DNA of 5,489 bases from JAILLW01 sp045629045 (lineage in GTDB: Bacteria > Bacillota > Clostridia > Lachnospirales > Lachnospiraceae). This document shows, piece after piece, positions 1 through 5,335 of the stretch; positions within the stretch are counted from its first letter, which is position 1; every line of letters begins with the position of its first letter. The stretch lies in assembly GCA_045629045.1 (NCBI GenBank), contig JAZQQM010000040.1, positions 1-5,489 on the forward strand, written 5' to 3'. A program made the position numbers and the translations under genes. Below the pieces are notes generated by a model. The model did no database searches. It was not told the origin of the DNA and worked only from the letters and a program-made list of their open reading frames with translations.

Positions 1-18
1 AAGTCATTTTTCCTCACC

Positions 19-52
19 GGAAAGCACCTAAGATTTGCTCTTAAGTGCTTCC
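19..52 (-). terminator. Hairpin downstream of the Asn-rich protein gene, possible terminator
   Basis: A 12-bp stem (arms 22-33 and 39-50, five-base loop, one G-U pair in minus-strand RNA) begins about 45 nt after the stop codon of the gene at 95-1426. Two more G-C pairs (19-20 with 51-52) extend it past a bulged A. On the minus strand the stem is followed by CTTTCCGG rather than a real U-run, so it may act as a weak terminator or as an mRNA 3'-end stabiliser. Position supports a role in ending this transcript, but the missing U-tract keeps confidence moderate. Confidence 0.5.
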
Positions 53-94
53 TGTATCTTCTTATATAGATTACGTTTTATACTATCCTATTAT

Positions 95-1426
95 TTATCC
101 AATTTCTTCTGATGTTCCAAGAATCTGACCGATGAATAAAGTTCCTTCGTATACATGACCGCTGAAATCTATCACTGTTCCTCTCGGAATTGTCACTCTG
201 TACATTTTGCCGTTATGCATAAATACAAATACGAAATCAATGTCAGAAGCTGATATTTCATTTAAGATATCTGCTGTAAAGTTCATCGGCTTATCTGAAT
301 ATATGGTTACCGATGTTCTTCGTGCAGTATTATTATTGGCAGCATTGTTGGCAGCATTCTGAGCTTTAACGTTCTCGGATATCTTATTTACTGCGGCTAC
401 AAATCCCTGTGAAGTTACAATCTTTGAGAGATTGTAAGATGCACCTGCGCTTTTAGCTGTTGCAGGTATTTTAGCTACTGCTTCATCAGATGTAAATGAT
501 GTTACAGGCATTTTTTCTTCAGCTGCGATGACTGCTTCGATAGCTGCAATCAGGTTGGCAGCATTTGAATCTGCTGACGATTCATATGTGTTACCTGTAT
601 TCTCATCGTCATTATTATTGTTATTATTATTGTTGTTATTATTGTTGTTATTATTATTGTTGTTGTTATTATTATTGTTGTTATTATTGTTGTTATTATT
701 ATTGTTGTTGTTATTATTGTTGTTGTTATTATTGTTGTTATTGTTAGTAGGTTGCTTAAATAATATGCTGATTGTACCGTCAATTTTTCCAAATGAGATA
801 GTACCATCTTCATTCATGATATATTCAATCGGTTGGCCTTTTAAAGTTGCAGACTCAAAAACAGTTCCCTCATTGGCAGCTACTGTAATATAGTAATCTC
901 CAAGTTCACTGTCAGTTGATTCTGCTTTACCAATCCATGTTCTGTTATCGCGAGTTGTCTTTTTACTACCGCTTACATAACTACCGCCGGTAAGAATATA
1001 CTCATACCACTGGTTTGTAACTGTACCGCCATCCACGTTATTAACTGTTCCTCCGTAGTTGTTATATACCGTTCCTTTGTTTTCTGTTACCGTTCCGTAG
1101 TTGCTATTTACTATATTATGGTTTATTGTTACTGTTCCGTAGTTGTCTCTTACATTACCATCGTTTATTTCTACCGTTCCTGTAGTACTGTTGGTATTTA
1201 CCATTCCATCGTTTTTTTCTACCGTTCCGTTGTTGGTTATTATCCTATCAACGACACTCCCCGTACCGTTTTCTTTTACCGTTCCGTTGTTGGTTTCTAG
1301 CTCTCCTGTGTTTAATTCTAAGACATCACCTTGATTGACATCTCGTGCATATGCCTGTACCGGGAAGGCAAGTGAAGAACCCACAAGGGTTACTGCCATC
1401 ATAATTGCTACAATTGATTTTTTCAT
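95..1426 (-). CDS. Secreted Asn-rich repeat protein with poly-asparagine linker
   Basis: A 443-residue protein that I do not recognise as a named family. Seen: a signal peptide (lysines at 2-3, hydrophobic 5-20, likely cleavage after VQA or AYA near 25-27). Residues about 46-138 carry tandem repeats of about seven residues, consensus x-G-T-V-x-x-N; valines fall at 85, 92, 99, 106, 113 and 120. A middle region (139-227) rich in aromatic residues and glycine follows. Then come 45 consecutive asparagines (228-272), an Ala-rich stretch (about 280-365), and a C-terminal domain (about 368-443) with the segment YRVTIPRGTVIDF. There is no LPXTG motif or other membrane anchor, so it is secreted or non-covalently wall-associated. 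The start is supported by GGAG at 1435-1438, 8 nt upstream of ATG, and by the signal peptide beginning there. Inference: the repeats may form a beta-solenoid and poly-Asn a flexible spacer between two folded parts. It could be an adhesin or envelope protein; the actual role is unknown. It may be element cargo or the flanking resident gene. Confidence 0.88.
   Translation of the reverse strand: MKKSIVAIMMAVTLVGSSLAFPVQAYARDVNQGDVLELNTGELETNNGTVKENGTGSVVDRIITNNGTVEKNDGMVNTNSTTGTVEINDGNVRDNYGTVTINHNIVNSNYGTVTENKGTVYNNYGGTVNNVDGGTVTNQWYEYILTGGSYVSGSKKTTRDNRTWIGKAESTDSELGDYYITVAANEGTVFESATLKGQPIEYIMNEDGTISFGKIDGTISILFKQPTNNNNNNNNNNNNNNNNNNNNNNNNNNNNNNNNNNNNNNNNNNNNNDDENTGNTYESSADSNAANLIAAIEAVIAAEEKMPVTSFTSDEAVAKIPATAKSAGASYNLSKIVTSQGFVAAVNKISENVKAQNAANNAANNNTARRTSVTIYSDKPMNFTADILNEISASDIDFVFVFMHNGKMYRVTIPRGTVIDFSGHVYEGTLFIGQILGTSEEIG
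611..745 (-). repeat. Poly-asparagine trinucleotide tract with 45-bp tandem duplication
   Basis: 45 uninterrupted asparagine codons, 24 AAT and 21 AAC in mixed order. Reading the plus strand as ATT (A) and GTT (G), the order is A3 G1 A3 G2 A2 G2 A3 G3 A3 G2 A2 G2 A3 G3 A2 G3 A2 G2 A G. Bases 623-667 and 668-712 are a perfect tandem duplication of a 45-bp, 15-codon unit, followed by a partial diverged copy. Gain or loss of units would keep the reading frame and change only linker length. The same tract produces open frames of poly-Leu and poly-Ile/Thr in other frames, which are not genes. Confidence 0.95.
1013..1291 (-). repeat. In-frame 21-bp (seven-residue) GTV repeats
   Basis: This encodes residues 46-138 of the secreted protein. 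The unit is about seven residues, for example DGMVNTN, DGNVRDN, YGTVTIN, YGTVTEN, KGTVYNN, with two 8-residue units near the end (YGGTVNNV and DGGTVTN) and a 9-residue step near residue 80. At DNA level TACCGTTCCGTTGTTGGTT occurs at 1220-1238 and again at 1277-1295, exactly 57 bp (19 codons) apart, so recent internal duplication is visible. Regular valines and glycines with polar residues between suggest stacked short beta strands; this is inference from spacing only. Confidence 0.85.
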
Positions 1427-1480
1427 ATTACATACTCCGTTTCTTATAAACTTTACAAAATACCCTATAATCCACTTTGT

Positions 1481-1508
1481 AGTATATGCTCTTGACCCCC
1501 CCAGTCAA
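1481..1508 (-). promoter_or_regulatory. Promoter of the Asn-rich gene with G7 run in spacer
   Basis: On the minus strand a -35 box TTGACT (1503-1508) and a -10 box TATACT (1481-1486) are separated by 16 bp. Seven of the spacer bases are consecutive G (C run at 1496-1502 on the plus strand). The spacer also makes a TTGAC/GTCAA inverted repeat around the G run, overlapping the -35 box. Predicted transcription start is near 1474, giving a leader of about 48 nt with GGAG before the ATG. A one-base gain in the G run would give the 17-bp optimum. Confidence 0.7.
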
Positions 1509-1577
1509 TGGATTTTGCTATGTTTTTATGTTATGTAAACCAATAATTTGCATTCAAAACATTTGTCGAAAGCAGCA

Positions 1578-1761
1578 ATGACAAAATGACAAAAATGACA
1601 CTCATCTTCCACTGCCAAGAATCAGAGGTTTTGCATCTGCTCCGAAGTAATGAAAAAATGTCATTTTTATCATCAAGACCGAGCAAAGCCAATATTTATC
1701 AGCCTTGTCGGGTTTTCGTTTTTGTCATCAAAATATCATTTTCGTGACAAAATTTTGTCAT
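1578..1761. repeat. ATGACAAAA box cluster, iteron-like, candidate replication origin
   Basis: The exact 9-mer ATGACAAAA occurs four times: plus strand at 1578-1586 and 1586-1594, minus strand at 1720-1728 and 1753-1761. Near-matches sharing TGACA occur at 1596-1600 (plus), 1659-1663 (minus) and 1745-1749 (plus). The first three boxes are spaced 8 and 9 bp apart. The cluster is AT-rich and starts just beyond the primase-helicase stop codon. In phage P4 the primase-helicase alpha protein binds short repeated boxes at its origin, so an origin for the neighbouring primase is a reasonable inference. A regulator binding array is the main alternative. Confidence 0.55.
1745..1760. promoter_or_regulatory. 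Perfect 16-bp palindrome TGACAAAATTTTGTCA
   Basis: Two TGACAAAA boxes meet head to head without a spacer 13 bp beyond the primase stop codon. Lack of a loop and of GC-rich pairs makes an RNA terminator unlikely. It fits a dimeric protein-binding site, and it is the most symmetrical member of the box cluster at 1578-1761. Confidence 0.55.
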
Positions 1762-1772
1762 TTGGTATTGGA

Positions 1773-3530
1773 TTATATAAACGGACAGCCTTGCATCAGC
1801 TCATCATCTTCCGTTATATCTATAAACCCATCATTAATCAGCTTCATTCCTTCATATACAAAACCGTTTGCGGTACGCTTTGCAGGATATCCTTTGTCTT
1901 CCATATATTTGAAGAATATGCTCTTTTTATGTTCGCTTCGTTCTTCCCGCTTACAGAACTCGGTATATGCCTCGTACATTTCTCTGCGTCCGACATTACC
2001 AGCTTCATCCTGTTCAACACATTCATCAAGGAACGCTTTAACACTGTCTGCACTTCTGTGAAGTGATTCAACGCACTCTCTGCTTTCATCACTTTCCTTA
2101 AACGTCCCATCCTCATAAAGCCTGTTAAGAGATTTGACTGACATAGTCAAGATGTATGGCATTTCGGCATACAGCTTATCCTTAAGGTACTGGTCCTTAT
2201 CCGGTATTGCCTGATTCATATTAAGAATCATCAGTCTTCTGTAATATGCATTGGACTTTTCATCAAGATTAAGCGGCAGCTCATTTGCTGAAAAGAGAAG
2301 TTTGGCATAGGAAGTAAACTGCGTTGCATCGGCTCCCTTTCTTTCATAGAGAAGTGTATCTTCGCCGACGGCTTTTTTGATTACATCCACATTTTCAAGT
2401 GCCGTTGCCGGAATATCGGCACAGGCATTCAGCAGCTTTCCAAACAACCCCGTTGCATAGAATCTTTGATTAAGACTCTGCAAAGATATACTTGAAGCAT
2501 TATCAATTCCGACTACCTTCTGAAAGATAGATACCAGAATGGATTTGCCGGTTCCGCCACGGCCCTTAATCATCAGAAACTTCTGAAAGGATGTATCTAC
2601 GCTCATGCAATATCCCAGATATTCCCACATCATTAACTGATTATCCGCATCAGGAATAGACGATGACAGATATCTTTGTACATTTTCACCATCGGGAATA
2701 TCGCCAAGCCACTTGGTATCAAACTCATATGGTATCTGATTGATAGACAGATATTTGGGATTATGCGGATGCATGGTCAGTGTCTTTGCATCCAGCCATC
2801 CGTTTTTGAAGTTAATCCAGTGCTTGGGATGATTATTGATTTCATAGAATTGCTTAATAAGCCCCGGCTGCGTAAGAAGGAGTGAAAGAACTGCCGATAT
2901 GACAGCGCTCTTTATAAGCTCCGGATATATATATTCCGTTATCTTTGTGCGAAGAATAATGCAATCCTTATCTTCCTTATAGACACCGTTCTCATATACA
3001 TAGGCCACACCGTTAAGAAGAATGAACGGAACGGTATTCAGAATAGATTCAACGATCCTGATATCAAAGGTTCCTACTGGCTTACCTTTTTCGTTAAAAC
3101 GATGATATCTGTCAAGGTTCTTCCTTCCGTCCTCTGTTCCTTCGAATCTGGCAATGAACTCATCGATAATTCCCTTAAGTTCTTCCTCATATTCTGATTT
3201 TTCAAGATATTCTTTTTTATTAAAAAGCCAGTACCCTTCAACATAATCATGGTACTGGCTCTTAAGATACTCTGTTAACTTGTCATTATCGCTTTTTCGA
3301 AGGTACGTAACGTATTTGTAATCGTTGATATACAATCCTCGATACTCATTGGCATTCATATATTCAATCAAATCATCTACACTGTCACCATCATTTCCGA
3401 TATATAGTGAATTATATCCGGCTGCAATTATATTTATCGCAAGGTCACGTCTGCTGACGATAAAGATATAGCTGTGAGCTACATCAACAGGCGGTTCACT
3501 GACTAGCTTGTTATAATACTCCAAGTTCAT
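1773..3530 (-). CDS. P4-family DNA primase/SF3 replicative helicase
   Basis: A 585-residue plasmid/phage-type primase-helicase. Residues about 150-300 resemble the D5_N-type region that precedes these helicases. The SF3 helicase core follows: Walker A GRGGTGKS at 323-330 (Lys329), Walker B-like LLNACADIP around 366-374 (Asp372), motif C LLFSANELP at 411-419 (Asn416) and a likely arginine finger at RR 431-432. The C-terminal part (about 510-570) matches the winged-helix tail found in this family. The first 140 residues show no classical zinc finger or catalytic primase motif that I recognise. The segment SLYIGNDGDSVDDLI (41-55) might be a degraded Toprim-like strand, so primer synthesis is unproven while helicase activity is well supported. 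The start is fixed by GGAGGTGA at 3535-3542. The ATG overlaps the relaxase stop codon (ATGA), so the gene is translationally coupled to it. The likely role is to initiate and unwind during element replication or after transfer. Confidence 0.92.
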   Translation of the reverse strand: MNLEYYNKLVSEPPVDVAHSYIFIVSRRDLAINIIAAGYNSLYIGNDGDSVDDLIEYMNANEYRGLYINDYKYVTYLRKSDNDKLTEYLKSQYHDYVEGYWLFNKKEYLEKSEYEEELKGIIDEFIARFEGTEDGRKNLDRYHRFNEKGKPVGTFDIRIVESILNTVPFILLNGVAYVYENGVYKEDKDCIILRTKITEYIYPELIKSAVISAVLSLLLTQPGLIKQFYEINNHPKHWINFKNGWLDAKTLTMHPHNPKYLSINQIPYEFDTKWLGDIPDGENVQRYLSSSIPDADNQLMMWEYLGYCMSVDTSFQKFLMIKGRGGTGKSILVSIFQKVVGIDNASSISLQSLNQRFYATGLFGKLLNACADIPATALENVDVIKKAVGEDTLLYERKGADATQFTSYAKLLFSANELPLNLDEKSNAYYRRLMILNMNQAIPDKDQYLKDKLYAEMPYILTMSVKSLNRLYEDGTFKESDESRECVESLHRSADSVKAFLDECVEQDEAGNVGRREMYEAYTEFCKREERSEHKKSIFFKYMEDKGYPAKRTANGFVYEGMKLINDGFIDITEDDELMQGCPFI

Positions 3531-4831
3531 CGAATCACCTCCGTCTGCTTCGTATTCTTCTGTGAAAGTTCACGTTCCATTTCCTTTTTGAAGCCGAGTC
3601 GTTCCAGGAGATTTCTTAAGATCGTATTTTCCTTATTGACGGCTTCAAGGTCTCTTTTTTCTGTTGCAGCTGCCATTCTTGCTTTAATTGATTCTTTTTC
3701 ATCAAGCTTCTCCTGCAACGTTTTTACTTTCCCTTCAAGACTTGAGATTTTACTGTCCTTCTTCGAAATCTGTGTATCTTTTTCCTTGATTTCTTCCTTC
3801 AGTTTTTTAATACTGATATTTTCCTTGGCAAATGCAATATATTTCTTTGCGCAGTCCATGATATAGTCAAGGGCGCTTTGGGGCAGTGACACAAACCCAA
3901 ATAGCCCCTTAGTAACCTGAATCTTGTCTATTTCATCTATCGCAATCTGTTTCTTGGCCAATTCATCGAACTTTACTTTCTTCTTATCAATATCCGTATC
4001 AAGCTTCTGTGACGATTTGGTTTTGGCTTCAATTTTCTTATCAAGTACAGCCACATCATCCTGCTTTTGAGTAATTGCAGCTTCTACAGCATCAATTACC
4101 TTTGTTGCCGTCTCAAGCTCCGTATTAAGGGCTTCCAGCTCTTCTTTTCGCATCTTAACCTTATAATCATATACATCAAGATGTTCCTCATGTGTATTCT
4201 TCTGCAGCCATCCGATATCATGCTCCGCCATAACTGTAGCCATGAGCTCTTTATTGGCATCTATGAAGTGATTCCACTCGGTATCACGTTTTCCCGTTCC
4301 TTTATATCCCATGGCAGCCAATGCGCCCTTAAGGGTTACTCTGGTATCAAGACCACGCTTACTATCGTCGATAAATGGAACAAAATCGATATGAACATGC
4401 GGTGTTGCCTCATCCATATGGATATAGGCTCCGAATACCCTTAAGTTCGGATTGTTTTCAACAAACCTCTTCGTGAATTCTTCCAATATTTCTTTTGCTT
4501 CTTCGGCTCCCTCGCCGTCAGCCGGTGTATCATCCTTATTTCCCATCTGAAATATTGCTTCACAGAAAAGTTTTTCCTGCTTACCGGTTCTTATGTGTTC
4601 ATAATAATCGGTTATCTTTCTGCTCTCCCTTGTCTGCTTGTCATTATATCTTTGCAATGCATCATCAAAAAGTTCATGATATACAACCTTGATATCATCA
4701 TCAATCTCTATCACATTCCTTTCAGTCCTCTCAGCATCAACATTACTTGCCAGGAAGCTTCTTTTATTATGGGCCATTGAACCGGGTCCCATACACCCGC
4801 TTATTGTTTTTTCTATTACTATTGTACTCAT
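3527..4831 (-). CDS. MobV-family relaxase (Pre/Mob plasmid mobilization protein)
   Basis: A 434-residue relaxase that nicks the transfer origin and pilots the strand through a helper conjugation system. Seen: MobV motif I HNKR at residues 21-24, where the family places its nucleophilic histidine, and the metal-binding motif HMDEATPHVH at 138-147 with histidines 138, 145 and 147. An N-terminal catalytic domain of about 220 residues is followed by a long charged coiled-coil tail (about 224-300 and 340-425, rich in Lys, Glu, Asp and Gln). This is the usual layout and near-usual length for the family. The start is supported by GGAGG at 4841-4845, 9 nt before ATG. Immediately upstream lies the hairpin-rich candidate oriT, as in other MobV plasmids where oriT abuts mob. 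The stop overlaps the primase start by 4 nt. No accessory mobilization gene is visible. Mobilization would need a type IV secretion system from elsewhere. Confidence 0.95.
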   Translation of the reverse strand: MSTIVIEKTISGCMGPGSMAHNKRSFLASNVDAERTERNVIEIDDDIKVVYHELFDDALQRYNDKQTRESRKITDYYEHIRTGKQEKLFCEAIFQMGNKDDTPADGEGAEEAKEILEEFTKRFVENNPNLRVFGAYIHMDEATPHVHIDFVPFIDDSKRGLDTRVTLKGALAAMGYKGTGKRDTEWNHFIDANKELMATVMAEHDIGWLQKNTHEEHLDVYDYKVKMRKEELEALNTELETATKVIDAVEAAITQKQDDVAVLDKKIEAKTKSSQKLDTDIDKKKVKFDELAKKQIAIDEIDKIQVTKGLFGFVSLPQSALDYIMDCAKKYIAFAKENISIKKLKEEIKEKDTQISKKDSKISSLEGKVKTLQEKLDEKESIKARMAAATEKRDLEAVNKENTILRNLLERLGFKKEMERELSQKNTKQTEVIR

Positions 4832-5046
4832 ATATTTAATCCTCCGTATAATCTGTTATGAAATGTACGTGCGCGTATTCGCGCGAAGGCTCCACAACGG
4901 AGCCATAATTGTGTACTCGCCGACCACTCAGCCTTTGTTACTTTCGGCGAAAGTAACGCAAAAGCGCTTCCGTCAGAAACAAGTTCCAACAGAAGCGCCA
5001 TTGCGGTCTTGCAGACGGCTTTTCCGTCTACCTGCTTGCACGGCAT
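4828..5046 (-). CDS. Possible 72-residue reading frame across the hairpin array (doubtful)
   Basis: This open frame begins MPCKQVDGKAVCKTAMALL and ends in an ATGA overlap with the relaxase start, which would be a translationally coupled arrangement. Against it: its ATG lies directly behind GAAGGA with no proper spacing, it contains no recognisable domain, and it runs through many inverted repeats that better explain conservation as DNA. I list it because the ATGA junction is the same type as that between relaxase and primase. If real, it could be a leader peptide or a small accessory mobilization protein. I consider an accidental frame more likely. Confidence 0.2.
   Translation of the reverse strand: MPCKQVDGKAVCKTAMALLLELVSDGSAFALLSPKVTKAEWSASTQLWLRCGAFARIRARTFHNRLYGGLNI
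4888..4904. repeat. Outer hairpin with loop ACAAC, left copy
   Basis: Stem GGCTCC/GGAGCC with loop ACAAC. The loop and flanking pairs (CCACAACGG, 4892-4900) are identical to those of the hairpin at 5101-5117, although the outer stem pairs differ. Together the two hairpins enclose the rest of the array. Conserved loop with changing stem suggests the loop sequence itself is recognised. Confidence 0.75.
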
Positions 5047-5100
5047 TCCTTCGTCATACCGTGTTCGTTAGGTATCCGGCACCCGCATACCGGGTGTAAG

Positions 5101-5117
5101 TGTGCCACAACGGCACA
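5101..5117. repeat. Outer hairpin with loop ACAAC, right copy
   Basis: Stem TGTGCC/GGCACA with loop ACAAC; CCACAACGG at 5105-5113 repeats the core of the hairpin at 4888-4904 in the same orientation, 213 bp away. It marks the right border of the GC-richer array; beyond it the sequence becomes AT-rich again. Confidence 0.75.
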
Positions 5118-5178
5118 TTGTTTTATTCCATCACAGACTATACTTTGGATTAACGCGTCGAAGTTTTCCTTTCTTGGT

Positions 5179-5194
5179 ATAATTTTCAAATTAT
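5179..5194. promoter_or_regulatory. Palindrome overlapping promoter -10, candidate operator
   Basis: ATAATTT-TC-AAATTAT is a perfect 7-bp inverted repeat with a 2-bp centre. It covers most of the -10 box and the expected start point of the minus-strand promoter at 5190-5218. A repressor dimer bound here would block that promoter. AT-rich palindromes also arise by chance, so this is a moderate call. Confidence 0.4.
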
Positions 5195-5218
5195 CATAAT
5201 GTTCATTTCCCGTCTCAA
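5190..5218 (-). promoter_or_regulatory. Candidate promoter for the mob-primase operon
   Basis: On the minus strand TTGAGA (5213-5218) and GATAAT (5190-5195) are separated by exactly 17 bp, a good housekeeping-type promoter. No other promoter of this quality is visible between it and the relaxase. The transcript would begin near 5183 and carry a leader of about 350 nt through the whole hairpin array before the relaxase start. Confidence 0.5.
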
Positions 5219-5227
5219 CCTGATTTT

Positions 5228-5266
5228 GGTTCCCACCGGTTCCCACCCTAAATCGATGGTTCCCAC
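5228..5266. repeat. Three GGTTCCCAC direct repeats at 10- and 20-bp spacing
   Basis: Exact 9-bp copies lie at 5228-5236, 5238-5246 and 5258-5266. Start-to-start distances of 10 and 20 bp put all three on one face of the helix. They sit just upstream of the minus-strand promoter -35 box and about 70-110 bp from the tRNA-derived core. They could be arm-type integrase sites or activator/repressor sites. Confidence 0.6.
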
Positions 5267-5302
5267 TGTGTCCAAAAGTCCGGGAATGCCCGAAAATACA
5301 AT

Positions 5303-5332
5303 AAAAAAAGGATTCAAGTTTCCTTGAATCCT
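5303..5332 (-). terminator. Intrinsic terminator after the tRNA fragment
   Basis: On the minus strand GGATTCAAG-GAAA-CTTGAATCC forms a 9-bp stem (10 with the outer A-T pair) with a GAAA tetraloop, followed at once by seven T (plus-strand A run 5303-5309). It starts 4 nt beyond the tRNA-like 3' end, as expected for the terminator of that tRNA gene. It also isolates the mob operon from any minus-strand transcription entering from the right. Confidence 0.88.
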
Positions 5333-5335
5333 CAG

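Larger units (their letters stand above)
1427..1772. other. Intergenic region between primase operon and Asn-rich gene
   Basis: 346 bp without a convincing gene. The left part holds the ribosome binding site (1435-1438) and promoter (1481-1508) of the Asn-rich gene. The right part (1578-1761) holds the ATGACAAAA box cluster and a perfect palindrome. A small plus-strand frame opening with ATG at 1650 has no ribosome binding site and mostly runs antisense to the primase, so I do not call it. No U-tailed intrinsic terminator for the mob-primase transcript is visible here. Confidence 0.8.
4871..5117. other. Hairpin array, candidate origin of transfer (oriT)
   Basis: At least eight inverted repeats lie within 250 bp of GC-richer sequence ending 40 bp before the relaxase ATG. 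They are GCGCG/CGCGC (4871-4884), GGCTCC/GGAGCC (4888-4904), GTTACTTTC/GAAAGTAAC with a 3-nt loop (4937-4957), and GCGCTTC/GAAGCGC (4964-4998), extended by GCAA/TTGC at 4958-4961 and 5001-5004. The rest are AGACGG/CCGTCT (5013-5029), CACGG/CCGTG (5039-5063), CACCCG/CGGGTG (5080-5096) and TGTGCC/GGCACA (5101-5117). MobV origins consist of inverted repeats next to mob, so oriT is the best explanation. A single-strand replication origin or structured mRNA leader could share the region. I could not place the nick site. Confidence 0.65.

Noticed and set aside
611..745. CRISPR array or minisatellite RNA
   Set aside because: The repetition is a codon tract within an intact reading frame; there are no spacers and no conserved palindromic repeats.
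550..813. Minus-strand open frame rich in Ile and Thr
   Set aside because: Another frame of the same trinucleotide tract, inside the real gene and without its own start signals.
528..893. Plus-strand open frame encoding a long poly-leucine protein
   Set aside because: It is the antisense reading of the poly-Asn codon tract, with no ribosome binding site.
1745..1760. Intrinsic terminator for the mob-primase operon
   Set aside because: The palindrome is AT-rich, has no loop and lacks a following U-run; a binding site is more likely.
1650..2066. Plus-strand 138-codon frame opposite the primase C-terminus
   Set aside because: No ribosome binding site, no domain, and mostly antisense to a well-supported gene.
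4905..4930. Exact relaxase nick site by analogy with pMV158
   Set aside because: Only weak similarity to the pMV158 GTGTG/TTATAC nick region (GTGTAC at 4911-4916); too short to assign.
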